DNA of 64,000 nt from Romanomermis culicivorax. Its lineage: Eukaryota > Nematoda > Enoplea > Mermithida > Mermithidae. A program made the position numbers and the translations under genes. Location: assembly GCA_963922205.1 (NCBI GenBank), contig CAWUHX010000370.1, forward strand, positions 186,001 to 250,000, read 5' to 3'. The notes beneath the pieces were generated by a model. That model ran no database searches. It saw only the letters and a program-made list of their open reading frames with translations, and was not told the DNA's origin. How positions within the stretch are numbered: position 1 is the first letter of the stretch; every line of letters starts with the position of its first letter. Shown one piece after another: positions 20,825 to 30,904 of the stretch.

Positions 20825-21049
20825 CTATGTTCAGCCAGTAAGAAAGTTTTTCGCTACGACGTTTACCGTTTTCTACAAAAAAATGAGTGTAGTTCAAGTC
20901 AGGTTCGTCGTAATAATATGAATCTTTTGCGCCGTATTGGCCGACTTTATCGAAAATTTCGTCCGGAGTCAGTTTCGAGTCAAAATCGATGTTGAGCTCT
21001 CGGCCGTCGGTTATGGCCGTCCGAATTTGACCGCGATAAATACCCGGTT
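20825..21049 (-). CDS. Exon 2 of the minus-strand secreted-protein-like gene
   Basis: It has the acceptor TTCACTTTAG|AACCGGG and the donor AACATAG|GTACGTATG. The exon is 225 bases, begins with two bases of a split codon and ends with one, so it joins the signal-peptide exon (26758-26959) upstream and the 16735-16921 exon downstream without frame change. It reads PGIYRGQIRTAITDGRELNI, then DSKLTPDEIFDKVGQYGAKD and HFFVENGKRRSEKLSYW. It is rich in Asp, Tyr and Lys, with a possible N-glycosylation site (N-Y-T). The domain family is not recognised. Alternative acceptor CTTCAG lies 19 bases upstream but breaks the phase. Confidence 0.65.
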
Positions 21050-21476
21050 CTAAAGTGAAAAACTGAAGATGGCGAATTTCAGAATGAAAAAAGATATCCA
21101 AAACTTTTATTTCTGTAAAGTTGTCACATTATCGAACTAATATACGCACTGATCAGAAACAGGTTCTCTTAAATTTTGATGGTGACAAAAAACAACCAAT
21201 AAGCGATTTGCTGACACCAACACACGATTTATCAACATCAACCTGATGATACTCACATGCTTATAAATCCCCTCAGGCCGATTTCAGTTCAAGGATATTT
21301 CGCATTAAAACTTAGCATGCATGTAACGCATACATGTGCATGGTATCAGTTTCAGTCCGGGGATAAATCCCAAAATCGTTGGGTAGCTAATGTTTTTCCT
21401 AATTTTTTTAGAAGTAAAGTTTATTTAGGACACCAACATGATGTTCAGTTATTCCTACTGACTGGCACTTTTAGGC

Positions 21477-22317
21477 CCGTATGCCAGAAGGTGGAGTAGC
21501 CTACTCCATGGAGTAAACGATGGATTATTTCCTGGATTATCTCCAGTTGGCATTCTAGAAGGAAGAGTAAAGAGAAGAGTAGAGTAGAATAAATCGGTAG
21601 CCAGGAAGCGGAGTAGGCTAATTCACGGATTAAACGGCAGAATAATCAGTGGATTATTTTTTTTCGGTATGCCAGAAAGAAGAGTAGAGAAAACTGGATT
21701 GAAAAAGACGTTTTTTCTCGTCTTTTTCTAAATTTCCTAATAAATTTTCTAAATCTGCACCAGGCAGGCGTATTTGGTGGAGTAAGACTGATTTATAGCG
21801 CTATAACTATGGAAGTTGTTGATTTCATCGATTTTTTGGAAAATTTGGACGAGGAAAACGAGCATGCAAACAACATTCCATGAGCTCTTTTTCGAAGATC
21901 AGATCCATTCGAAATGTATAGTGATTTCGACTTCCAACCACAATATCAATTTAATAAAGCGAAGGTGTGAATTTCGATAGAGAAACTATGACCTAAATTT
22001 TAGTTGCTCATCTCACAAGTTTCATGTATGTAGATTAGCAAAAAGCAATTCGACAAAGTGGTCTCGCAGAAAAACTGATCAAGTGGTCTTGCAGGGAAGA
22101 GTAATAAAATTGATAAACTGACAATGAATAGTAGGAATTTATTGTGAAAAATGTGACGACTTTCTTTCTTGTTTTTGCCACTACTCCGCTGTTTAATCCA
22201 TGGATTACGAACTCCGCCATTAGTCTACTTTCTGGAATGCCGAAAAACAAAATCCGTCGAGTAGCCTAATCCGAGGAGTAGCTAGTTGGTGGATTAGCTT
22301 ACTCCAGGACCCTACCC
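21477..22317. repeat. Repeat-rich segment with GGAGTAG / CTACTCC words
   Basis: Words such as GCCAGAAGGTGGAGTAG, GCCAGGAAGCGGAGTAGGC and the inverted CTACTTTCTGGAATGCC and CTACTCCTCGG recur. The arrangement looks like a non-autonomous element with sub-terminal inverted repeats, but I could not define ends or a duplication. Confidence 0.4.
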
Positions 22318-22725
22318 TAAAAAATTTGGCAGAAGTTTACTATGGGCCAAAAATGTGGGCAAAAGTTTACTATAGACCAGAACTTTAGCAGAGTAAAATG
22401 CAACGAACATTTTGAAAGATTAGATTATAAAAAGATCGATTTAAAACACAGTTTATGATTAATGTCAGCCAGTCTTTTTTTTGTACAAGCCTCTTTGTAC
22501 CTGTAGAAAGACAGGCCAAAAACTCTTACAAAATAAATTTTAAACTTATACCGCCGCAAACGCAAAGATTGCAGAAAAAAATTGGTCGAAAATTATGAAA
22601 AAATTCAAAATACCAAAAATTTGGCAGTTTTTTTACGAATTTTTAATTTAAACTCGTCATAAAGATATATTTTAGAATAAATTCGATTAAAATCGCAGAA
22701 TGAACAATAATTTTGCAAAAAACCA

Positions 22726-22932
22726 CTATGAAAATGGTTTAAAATTAACATTTTGGTGCGAGCGGTGCCCGCTAGGGTAGAAAAATTTCTTAACTAGCGG
22801 GCGCGTTGAATCAACATCTACAGTAGAATTGCTAGTGGAGATTTCGGTCGTCACGCGCGACCGGCCTGTCTGCTTGGCATATGTCACTTCTAAAGCGGGC
22901 CAGCGGTTCACGCTCAATTTCGATTGATCCAT
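22726..22932 (-). other. Possible first exon of an unidentified gene
   Basis: The minus-strand frame starts at ATG 22932 (AAAAATGGATC context) and reads MDQSKLSVNRWPALEVTYAK then TEISTSNSTVDVDSTRPL. The upstream sequence has TACAGTAAAG. No good donor was found before the stop. Gene-like composition only. Confidence 0.25.
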
Positions 22933-25573
22933 TTTTTCTCTTTACTGTAGCGTGACGCGGGAAGCGTGAAGTGACTTTCCGCTTTTAAGAATGAAATAGG
23001 TAAATGACAGGCAATACACTGTAGTTCACGTTACTTTGGGGCAGATAGTTATCTTTACACTAACATCAGTTTACACTACTTAGTTCATAGGCTTGGGCTT
23101 GTTCTTGTTCATTCATGTTAATTTTATTACAAAGCAACGTATACTTCTTGTGTTGAAATCGGTCAACCTTCAGCAGCATCCCACGCTTTCAGGGATCGTT
23201 TCCGCTAATCCAGCATAGATGAAAAATGATCAGCATGATTTTCTGAACAAGATGAAAGACAAAATTATTGTTTCGACACTTCGTGACTAAACAATAATTT
23301 AGCCTATTTTTCTTTTTCTCGATCAAAAAAAGAATTTTTGAGGATAGCCTATTTCAGTCATGATTGGTCAATCTTGGGGGGGGGGGTCAAAGCATGCCCG
23401 ACGATTCAGGGCCGTTCTTAGCGTTTAGCGTTTCAACTCAGGTTTAGCGGCCCTCATTTTTTCCAATAATTATACACCGCGCCATTTTTAGGTAATAGAT
23501 GATTTACTACTCTACATATTTTAGAACATCTAAAAACGCCGCATAATTCGATTATTACAAGATTATTATTCACTAAAAATATCACATTTATGAACCGGTG
23601 GAATGCCTAGAGTCTTCAAACTGTGTATGCTCATGCATCATAAACGGCATTACACAGCATATAACTTGTATGTAATGTAACGTCTGCATACACCTCAATA
23701 AAACGCCAGGGACAAAGTGTACAGCGGTTTTTACAAATGAAATTCCCATGTTTTTCAGGTCTTTTTTCCACAATACACCCATTTTTTCGGAGCAAATTTC
23801 GATTATTGCTACATAGAATGGTGGATGTGTGTGCCACACAGAGACCTGAGCCATGTGCTGATATTTTCAATCACCGCCAACAAACGAGAATATCAAAAAC
23901 ATCAATTAGAAATCAACCATTTTTGATAGATTTGGTTGAAAGAACAGAACTCCAATCGGTTTTGGACTGAAAAAAAGCGGACAAGATAATAACAAATTCT
24001 ATGAAATTGATTTTAAAATATTTTAACAACATTTTTTTAGATTCTACGATGCGTGAGCCCAACATTTTTTCCGAAAATTAATTTTCTTCAGCATTCAACA
24101 ATTTAATTTCTGATGCCACATTTTTGCGTTTCAGTGGCTGTCTATTTTTCTCTAAGTAATTATGTTTCAAGTATTTGATGGCTTCTTTGTGCCGAGAGTG
24201 GCTGTTTTTGCCACTCTTGGCACAGAGAAGCGCAGAGTGAAAAAAACAGGTGATTTACAACACATTTGTGAAATTTGTATGTTCTGATGCACATTGTGTG
24301 GACTGTAAAGTTCCATAATTTTTTCCCAAGTAGGAAAGATTTTTTTAAAACACGTTTCTTCTCAGAAAAGCTCATATAGCTGCTGTTTGTGTTCAAGTTA
24401 GAATGATTAATACTTCTTGTATTCATTTTGAGTAGTGTATTAACTATGCACCACAGGGAGGATTTTAGTACGTGTTTTATTTCTAATCTACACAAATTTT
24501 ATGTATCTAAAAAATAATTTAATCTGAATCTAGTGGCTACATGGTTATCAGAATTTCAATTAAATCTGTCACTTAGTTTAAATCTGTCACTAATGGTTGA
24601 CAGAGTACAAAAATTTGTTTCAAAGCGTATCATAAACTTCCCGGATTATTGTTATCGTCGGAGAATCGATATTCTGATACTCGATACCTTTGAAAAAAGG
24701 AGGGTCCTAACTATTATTGTCATGTTACATAAAATATCTTTTTAATACAAACTGATTTGAAGTTGGAAGACTTCTGCGCTATCATGCAGTCGACCACCAG
24801 ACCAGGAAGGAAAGAGACTTGAAACTAAAAGTGGTACCGAAAAATTGAAAACAGTGGTCAACAAAGTGTCTGTATCATGAAGGAAAATTTTTTTGAATAG
24901 AGTAAATGAGCCTTCCATTATTTTGATTAAAAGTTTGGCTGCGACCTCGCTGCATCGATCATTTCAAAATGAACGGAATATAACATGGAAAATTTTCAAA
25001 ACCAAGAAAAGTAGAATTTCCTGAAGTTCGTTTCAATTTCATACAAGATAATTAACGTCATTCAAAGCATCTCTCCTAGGAGTATAGTTCTTCGATCAGA
25101 ACAGTAAATCTCATTGCATTGCTAGCTCTCAATATCTGGACATTGTAACAAAAAGTAAGCTTCCAACGTTATAGCAATCATCGATTTGGCAAACATAATA
25201 TCAGCAGAAAAGCTGAAATCCTAATTACTCTTCAAAAAGCGTTAAATATTAACAAGAGATGAAATAGATCTACAGATGCACTAAAATGTTAATTGAGTAA
25301 TGATGATAGACTACCTATGTGCACTCCAGCCAAGCCATATAAATAATGATACTAATTTTTAAAACCGATGGGGAGCGCAGGGGAAATTTTGAGGTTTTGA
25401 ATTTTTAAAATGCAAATTTGGCTTATCGTGCAATAATTCAGGCTTATCTTGCAATAAAAACAACTACATGATAACAATCTAAATCGAAATTCCCTGACTT
25501 TTCCAGGTTTTCCAGGAACAATTTTTTAACCTGACTTTTCCAGATTTTCTAGGTTGCTGGACGCCCTGCTAAT

Positions 25574-26235
25574 CATACATGCACATAGGGCGTAGGGGGG
25601 TAAATCCATACATGTAACGATGGGGCCCCGAGGTCTGGGGGGGTCGAGCCACTTTTTTTGGGCCGGGGGTCAGTAATTCCCAAAATTCTGGGTGGAGGGG
25701 TCTCTGAAGGGAAAAAAATCGATTTTTTCAGGAAAAAAATTCGAAAAATAGTTGAAAAAGTAGTAATTTTTTCCGAAAAAGACCGAAGAAAATCTATTCA
25801 TGGCGCGAAGTGCTGAGAAAATTGACGTTTTTAAACATTTTTTGTTCAAAAATTGACATTTTTCATCAAAAAATTGACATTTTTCAGTGTTTTTCCGACC
25901 AAAAGTATGGGAGTTCCTACGGCTAGCCATTGGATTGGAAAATCCTGGGGGCGGTCGCCCAATGGCTAGCCATATGGTCGACGATTTCTGGGGGGGTTTC
26001 CATAGCACTTCCCTCCCCCTGAGACCCTGGCCACCCCCCTGACCAAAAAAAATCGTCAAACACCCCTACCTGAACTTCTTCCAAGACAGCTTTTTTCATG
26101 ATTTTTGTACATATTTTGTATGAAAAACAGGCTTGCAGAACTTTTTTTTGTTTTTTTTGCTCACCCACCACCCTACCCCCAGGGAAAAAGGTCCATGGAC
26201 CCTCCCCCCTGGAAAATTCTTGCCGTGCATGTCTG
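25574..26235. mobile_element. hAT-type MITE (CATACATGCAC end) containing a second MITE
   Basis: It begins CATACATGCACATAGGG and ends CGTGCATGTCTG. It is flanked by a perfect 8-bp duplication CTGCTAAT (25566-25573 and 26236-26243). The reverse-orientation relative at 27387-27653 lacks the internal 25607-26020 segment, showing that this segment is a later insertion. Confidence 0.88.
25607..26020. mobile_element. Nested hAT-type MITE, one end lost
   Basis: It starts CATACATGTAACG. It is the reverse-orientation relative of the element at 7476-7890 (shared GGTCGACGATTTCTGGG and CCATAGCACTTCC blocks). Its expected right terminus (TTACATGTATG) is missing and no duplication is visible, so this end was lost after insertion. 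Confidence 0.75.
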
Positions 26236-26435
26236 CTGCTAATTGCGAAAGAATTTAAGAAACTGGCACCAAAGTTATGTTTGTGGTGTACTGTTTGCAC
26301 ACAAAAATAGAAAATTTTATTGAGGGCCGCTAAAAAAGGCATTCTTCAAGAATATACACTAAAAGGTTCTCAGCGGTCCTAAATTTTTAGCGGCCCTGGG
26401 CGGCCGCCCAGCTCGCGCCCCTCCCCCCTAAGAGC

Positions 26436-26669
26436 CATACCTGTAAGACCTCCGACCAGTTGGGGGGGGGGTAAATCCGAAATTTTTTGGGGGGGGGGGT
26501 AGGAAAAAGTCGAAATTTTTCCCAAAAAAGGCCAAAAAACATACACTTTTTTGAAAATTTTTTTAATTTTTTCCAAACTGGGGGGTTGGGGGGAAATGAT
26601 TTTGGGTTCAGGGTTGGCCAAGTTGGGGGGGGGGGGTCTCCCCCCAGCCCCCCCTCAAGTACAGGTATG
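26436..26669. mobile_element. G-rich hAT-type MITE, copy 2 (CATACCTGTA ends)
   Basis: It has the same terminal repeats and interior as 5639-5882, flanked by a perfect 8-bp duplication CTAAGAGC (26428-26435 and 26670-26677). It interrupts the right end of the composite element 23407-26684. The G runs differ in length from copy 1. Confidence 0.9.
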
Positions 26670-26757
26670 CTAAGAGCGGCCCAGTGACGATTTCTCGGGA
26701 GGCGGGGTTTTAACAGTACAGTACTTTATCCGACAATTGTACGTGTAAGAAACTTAC

Positions 26758-26959
26758 CCATCCTACGAATAATGACTTGCAAAATGTTGTGCATGCGGAC
26801 CCGACAGTCAGGCTCCATGTACGAATCTTCAGGAAGGAAAGCGTAGAAGTCTATAAACATCCTGTCGATTCTTTCTTGTATATCGGGCGTCAGGCCTAGT
26901 GAAAATTGGACGTCGCATGTCGAAATTAGTAAAAGAAGAGCGATGCTACGAATTTCCAT
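26758..26959 (-). CDS. Exon 1 of minus-strand secreted-protein-like gene (signal peptide)
   Basis: The ATG at 26959 lies in a good context (AAAACTATGG). The first residues, MEIRSIALLLLISTCDVQFS, form a classic signal peptide with likely cleavage after about residue 20-22, so the product enters the secretory pathway. Then comes a mature part with PDIQERIDRMFIDFYAFLPE and CRVRMHNILQVIIRRM. The exon ends ATGG|GTAAGTTTC with one base of the next codon, which matches the exon at 20825-21049. The intron of about 5.7 kb is filled with transposable elements. The family is not recognised. Confidence 0.65.
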
Positions 26960-27386
26960 AGTTTTGGTTACCTAAAATGATCTCATGTCAGGTATCTCAA
27001 GTGGAGTGTAAAGTAAAAATTGTGTTAACCCGAAAATACACAGTCACAAAACTTATGCTACAATATCCTGGTATCGCGCTTTAACATAATTAGCATCTTC
27101 AAAATATTTAAACTGAGTATATAAATTATCGGAAGGCAACCTGGCCTACATCTTTTCGAGTCGTCTCAAAAAGCTCATTCTGAAAATTCGAGAAAGAATT
27201 CAACTAGAATAAAATTAGGGCAAAACTCCAAGAAAAACTAGAAAAATTTTGGTGTGCACTGCCAAAATTTGGTATAGAAGTCACGGCTTTAGGGTTGATT
27301 ATTTTCTGACGTGTATCGTAATTTTCTCCCATATGGGGAAAAATGTTTTTTAACGATTAATTTACTGCCAATTGTTTGGTCTCTAA

Positions 27387-27653
27387 CAGACATGCACGAC
27401 ATGGATTTTCCAGGGTTGAGGTTCTTCGGACTTTTCATTGAGGGTGGGGGTGGAGTGAGTGAGCAAAAAAACTAAAAAAAGCTTCACAAGCATGTTTTTA
27501 ATACAAAATATGCATAAAAATCATGAAAAGCTGTCTTCGAAAAAGTTCAGGGAGGGGTTGCTTACCAATTTTTTTCGGGCCACAGGAGGGTGTCCAGAGT
27601 CTCAGGTAGGAGGGTTTAGCTCCCCCTGACCTCCCCCTATGTGCATATGTATG
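27387..27653. mobile_element. hAT-type MITE (reverse copy of 25574-26235 family)
   Basis: Ends CAGACATGCACG and CTATGTGCATATGTATG. The flanks GTCTCTAA (27379-27386) and GTCGCTAA (27654-27661) match in seven of eight bases. The sequence aligns in reverse complement with the outer parts of 25574-26235. Confidence 0.8.
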
Positions 27654-27661
27654 GTCGCTAA

Positions 27662-28527
27662 TGATCCTGATTAATCAGGCAGTCGGACTCACATAACTTT
27701 GCAGTTGGAAATTTTGAACAATTTTTCTACTTCTACAAAATCGAGTGTTGAGGAGCACCTGAATATTCATAACGTCGTCTAGCCGTCAGTAATATTTCAT
27801 GGTTTTACATTTTTTTTCTATCTTTGTCAGTTTCTTCTAATTGCTTTAGTCAAACACATTGCACAGTTAACTTCTGTGTAATGATCTTATGACGACAGTA
27901 CTATTTTAAATGAGGGGTTATCATCAAATTCATTTCCGGGGCAGATTTCTGGTGAAAAAAGAATCTTCATACATAAACCCTAGTATAATAAAAGTTAGAC
28001 AATGACTACCATTTTGTGCTCCTGATTTACAGTTCATAATGCCAAACTCAAGTTTTCTTCAACTGTACTCATTTACTCTGGTTTATGATTCAAAAAATGA
28101 TCAACTGCACTATTACGGTAATTTTAGCATAATAGCATGTTATTTGATCGGCCATGACAAAAAACGGAAATTTGAAAAGCAAACCTCCAGTATACCCCAT
28201 CATCTCTGCAGCGATTTGACTTCTGAATCATCCACTTTAAGCGAATACACATATAATTCATGAATTTTTATATTCATGGCACAGAATACCTGAATTCGTG
28301 ATACAGAATTCATGAAATTGAAAAATGACAGTAACCAATGCCTATGCATTTTCTTAGCAAAAGAAAACAACCTAATCGTATTCAAACCTGGACATTTTTT
28401 GTTACTATTCAGTAAGCGACAAAGTCAACATCGAATCATCAAAGTTGGTATTACCTCTTCATAAAAATTTACATGAAAATGCTCAAGAAAAGAAACATTT
28501 TTATTTTGAGCGATGAACATCATTTCG
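27662..28527. other. Gene-poor stretch
   Basis: A plus-strand ORF at 28039-28263 has some coding character (reading FSIIACYLIGHDKKRKF) but no supporting splice sites or family. Otherwise nothing was seen. Confidence 0.3.
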
Positions 28528-29127
28528 ACTTTGAATCTCTACAGTTGTTGTATTTGAAAATAAGATGGGCGTTTGGGGCGGCTCTGATCGATTTCTTGCC
28601 TTCTTGATCCATGAGGTCGGAGGAAGGAGGATAAAATCGGCAAGGGGAATTGTTATGCAGGAGAGATAGCCAGGGATCGACCTTAACGCCAGTGCTTTCC
28701 TGCGCCTGCCCTAAACCTCGGAATGACTCCTCACTCAGGGACGAGAAGTCAAGAACAGAATACTACCTTCCCAAGAAATGCTTGACTAAAACTAGTCAGA
28801 CAAGGTAACACACTTTTGGACACAAATAAAACGCTTTCCTAACTAAACATTTATTTATACAACTTACCTAAAAATCGCCCCTTCCATAAATGTTTCGACT
28901 TACTATTATAGAGAATACAATGGCTAATGTACAGGCGAAAATAAGACTAATAACATAAAACAAGACGCACGAAAATTCACACACTAATTCACAAAATCCT
29001 TCTCCTACAGTAACTGTTGCGCTGGGCCAGGTCGGGCATGGTTGGATGCGTTGTACTTGCGGGCGTTTTTAGGAAATTGACAAACTATTAGAAAATCCTG
29101 AAAAATCGGCGGAAACACACTACAACA
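28528..29127. repeat. Left 600-bp LTR-like direct repeat
   Basis: It is paired with 39572-40171, same length and orientation. A TGTTGTA...TACAACA inverted motif near its ends resembles LTR termini. Confidence 0.7.
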
Positions 29128-29764
29128 CCCCTCCCCCCTTGCAGTAGATCGCCTTAAGCGATCATCATGTGAACAAAATGAAACTGACAAGGGGAGGGAC
29201 TCCCCCACTACAGGCTGTCACCGGGAAGCCGAACATGAAATCAACAGCGCACAATGGGGCCGACAGAGTGGTTGTAGTGTTTTGAGCCGATTTGGCGATG
29301 TGTAGGGTGAGACCTCCCAATGCAGTCGGTAATTAGTGAGGTGGTAAATTCAGCAACACCACCGCCTGTGTCCTCACTCCATCTGCACCGATATACTGGA
29401 GCACACCAGCATACAAGTCCATGCGGATAGGAGGGTGAGGCTGGCCACTACCTTCGGGAGATCAGAGAGCAAAGGTCCAACTAGTCCTGGGGAGGACGGA
29501 AGATAGTGAAAACATTACATGGCAGGGGAAAAGGACAAACTATCGGGGGCAGCTTGATGTAGAACATTTGGGGGCAGATGAGAAAGTTGTAGTGGAAAAT
29601 CTAACTGGCGACGAAAACTAAGTGGCGGTGCCACAGGAGTTAAGCATCCATAACAGAGCCAGCCAAGTTATGTTGATCTGATGTTGTGAGGAAATCAAAA
29701 ATTGAAAGCAGCAGAGCTAGCCAAGTTGAACATTGTTGTTGCATGCTGCGATTGGGCAGGCATC

Positions 29765-30662
29765 TGTAACGTACCTGCTAAAGCAGTACTGTAAATATGT
29801 AGCATACTGTATGTAATAGACATTTATTAGATATTATTTTATTTTTCACATTTTATCGTCTCAAGGGTGTCTGGGATTCACACCCAAACATTCCTACAAA
29901 ATTACGTGAAGTACTTTATTTTGATCCGTTCACACCCCGGTAGCCCAATTAAGATGCCCTAATTAATTTGCACAAACGGCAGCTGTTCCCCTAGAACCTA
30001 CACTAAACTACACATTCCACAGCTACCGTAATCCCCCGTAAAAATCGTAAACAACACCTGCACACAGTAAGATACGTAGAAGCCCCGCCGTACAGTAGTC
30101 TCAAGTGTAACAGTAGTGGCGGCCCCATAAAACATGTGTATACAGAGAAACCGATACAGGAAGCATGCACAGAAGCACAGAGGTGTGGCCAAGCCCACCG
30201 TAAAAAGCAAGTAAAGCACAGAAAGCATACGGTACCAGAAAAGCGTTAGAGAGGCGTAACTAAGAAAGCATAAAAAGCGTAGCCGGAAACGACGATTGGC
30301 GGAAGAAGATGGACAGAAGCTCGACCTCCCGCAGCGTCCAGGGAGTGGCCAGAATCGCCGTATAAAAGAAGAAGCAAAGCGTGATTTTCATCGTTACATT
30401 CTGGTTCTTATTCTGGTATCGTTTTATTTTTTTTGATCCGCGCTCGCCCCGTCTTTATACATTTGCAAGCGGCCGACTATTCGAAAGCATTTAAACCGAG
30501 GCCCCCATCCGTTTTTATTCGAAGCGCGTTTTATTTGTCGACGTTCAAGCGACCGTCGAATTACCCGTTGTTTGTTGTAACCGTCCGCCCTGCCCCGTAT
30601 TTGCCCCGCCGTATCGACCGATTGGTCCAAGTAAAGTACCTCACAGTAATCTGGTCGTTACA
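29765..30662 (+). repeat. 5' LTR of the Ty3/gypsy-type element
   Basis: 898 bp, starting TGTAACGTACC and ending TGGTCGTTACA. It contains a TATAAAAG box at 30361-30368 that would start the genomic transcript. It differs from the 3' LTR at one base (T at 30117, C at 38518). The flanking CATC is duplicated after the 3' LTR. Confidence 0.97.
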
Positions 30663-30904
30663 TATTTTGGTGACCGTACCGTTACGTTAACCAGTGGAAC
30701 TCCCTGCCCCCAGTTAGGTGTACCCTTATCCGGGCACTTAGAAGCATTAGTAATACAGTAGTAATCATTTCCTACAGTAAGACGGTATTCGTATTAAGCA
30801 AACTGGAAACCCCCTCCAACGAAGCATTAAGCGATACATTTAAACGAATACAGCGTGAAGCAAAAATTGAAGCATTTAAGCAGAAATCCCATCGTAAACC
30901 AAGA

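Larger units (their letters stand above)
23407..26684. mobile_element. Composite hAT-type element carrying two nested elements
   Basis: The left end CAGGGCCGTTCTTAG and the right end CTAAGAGCGGCCCAG are inverted with two mismatches. The flanks CGACGATT (23399-23406) and TGACGATT (26685-26692) match in seven of eight bases. Two other hAT-type elements (25574-26235 and 26436-26669) lie inside. Without them it is about 2.4 kb. No transposase could be recognised in its ORFs, so it is probably non-autonomous or decayed. A fragment of the same family (about 61040-61120) shares sequence with 23440-23520. Confidence 0.65.

Noticed and set aside
25670..26342. Minus-strand ORFs of 129 and 139 aa
   Set aside because: They cross the borders of nested MITEs, so they cannot be one gene.
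29998..30690. ORFs of 68-85 aa inside the LTRs
   Set aside because: They are present identically in both LTRs, overlap on both strands and have no known domain; treated as non-coding LTR sequence.
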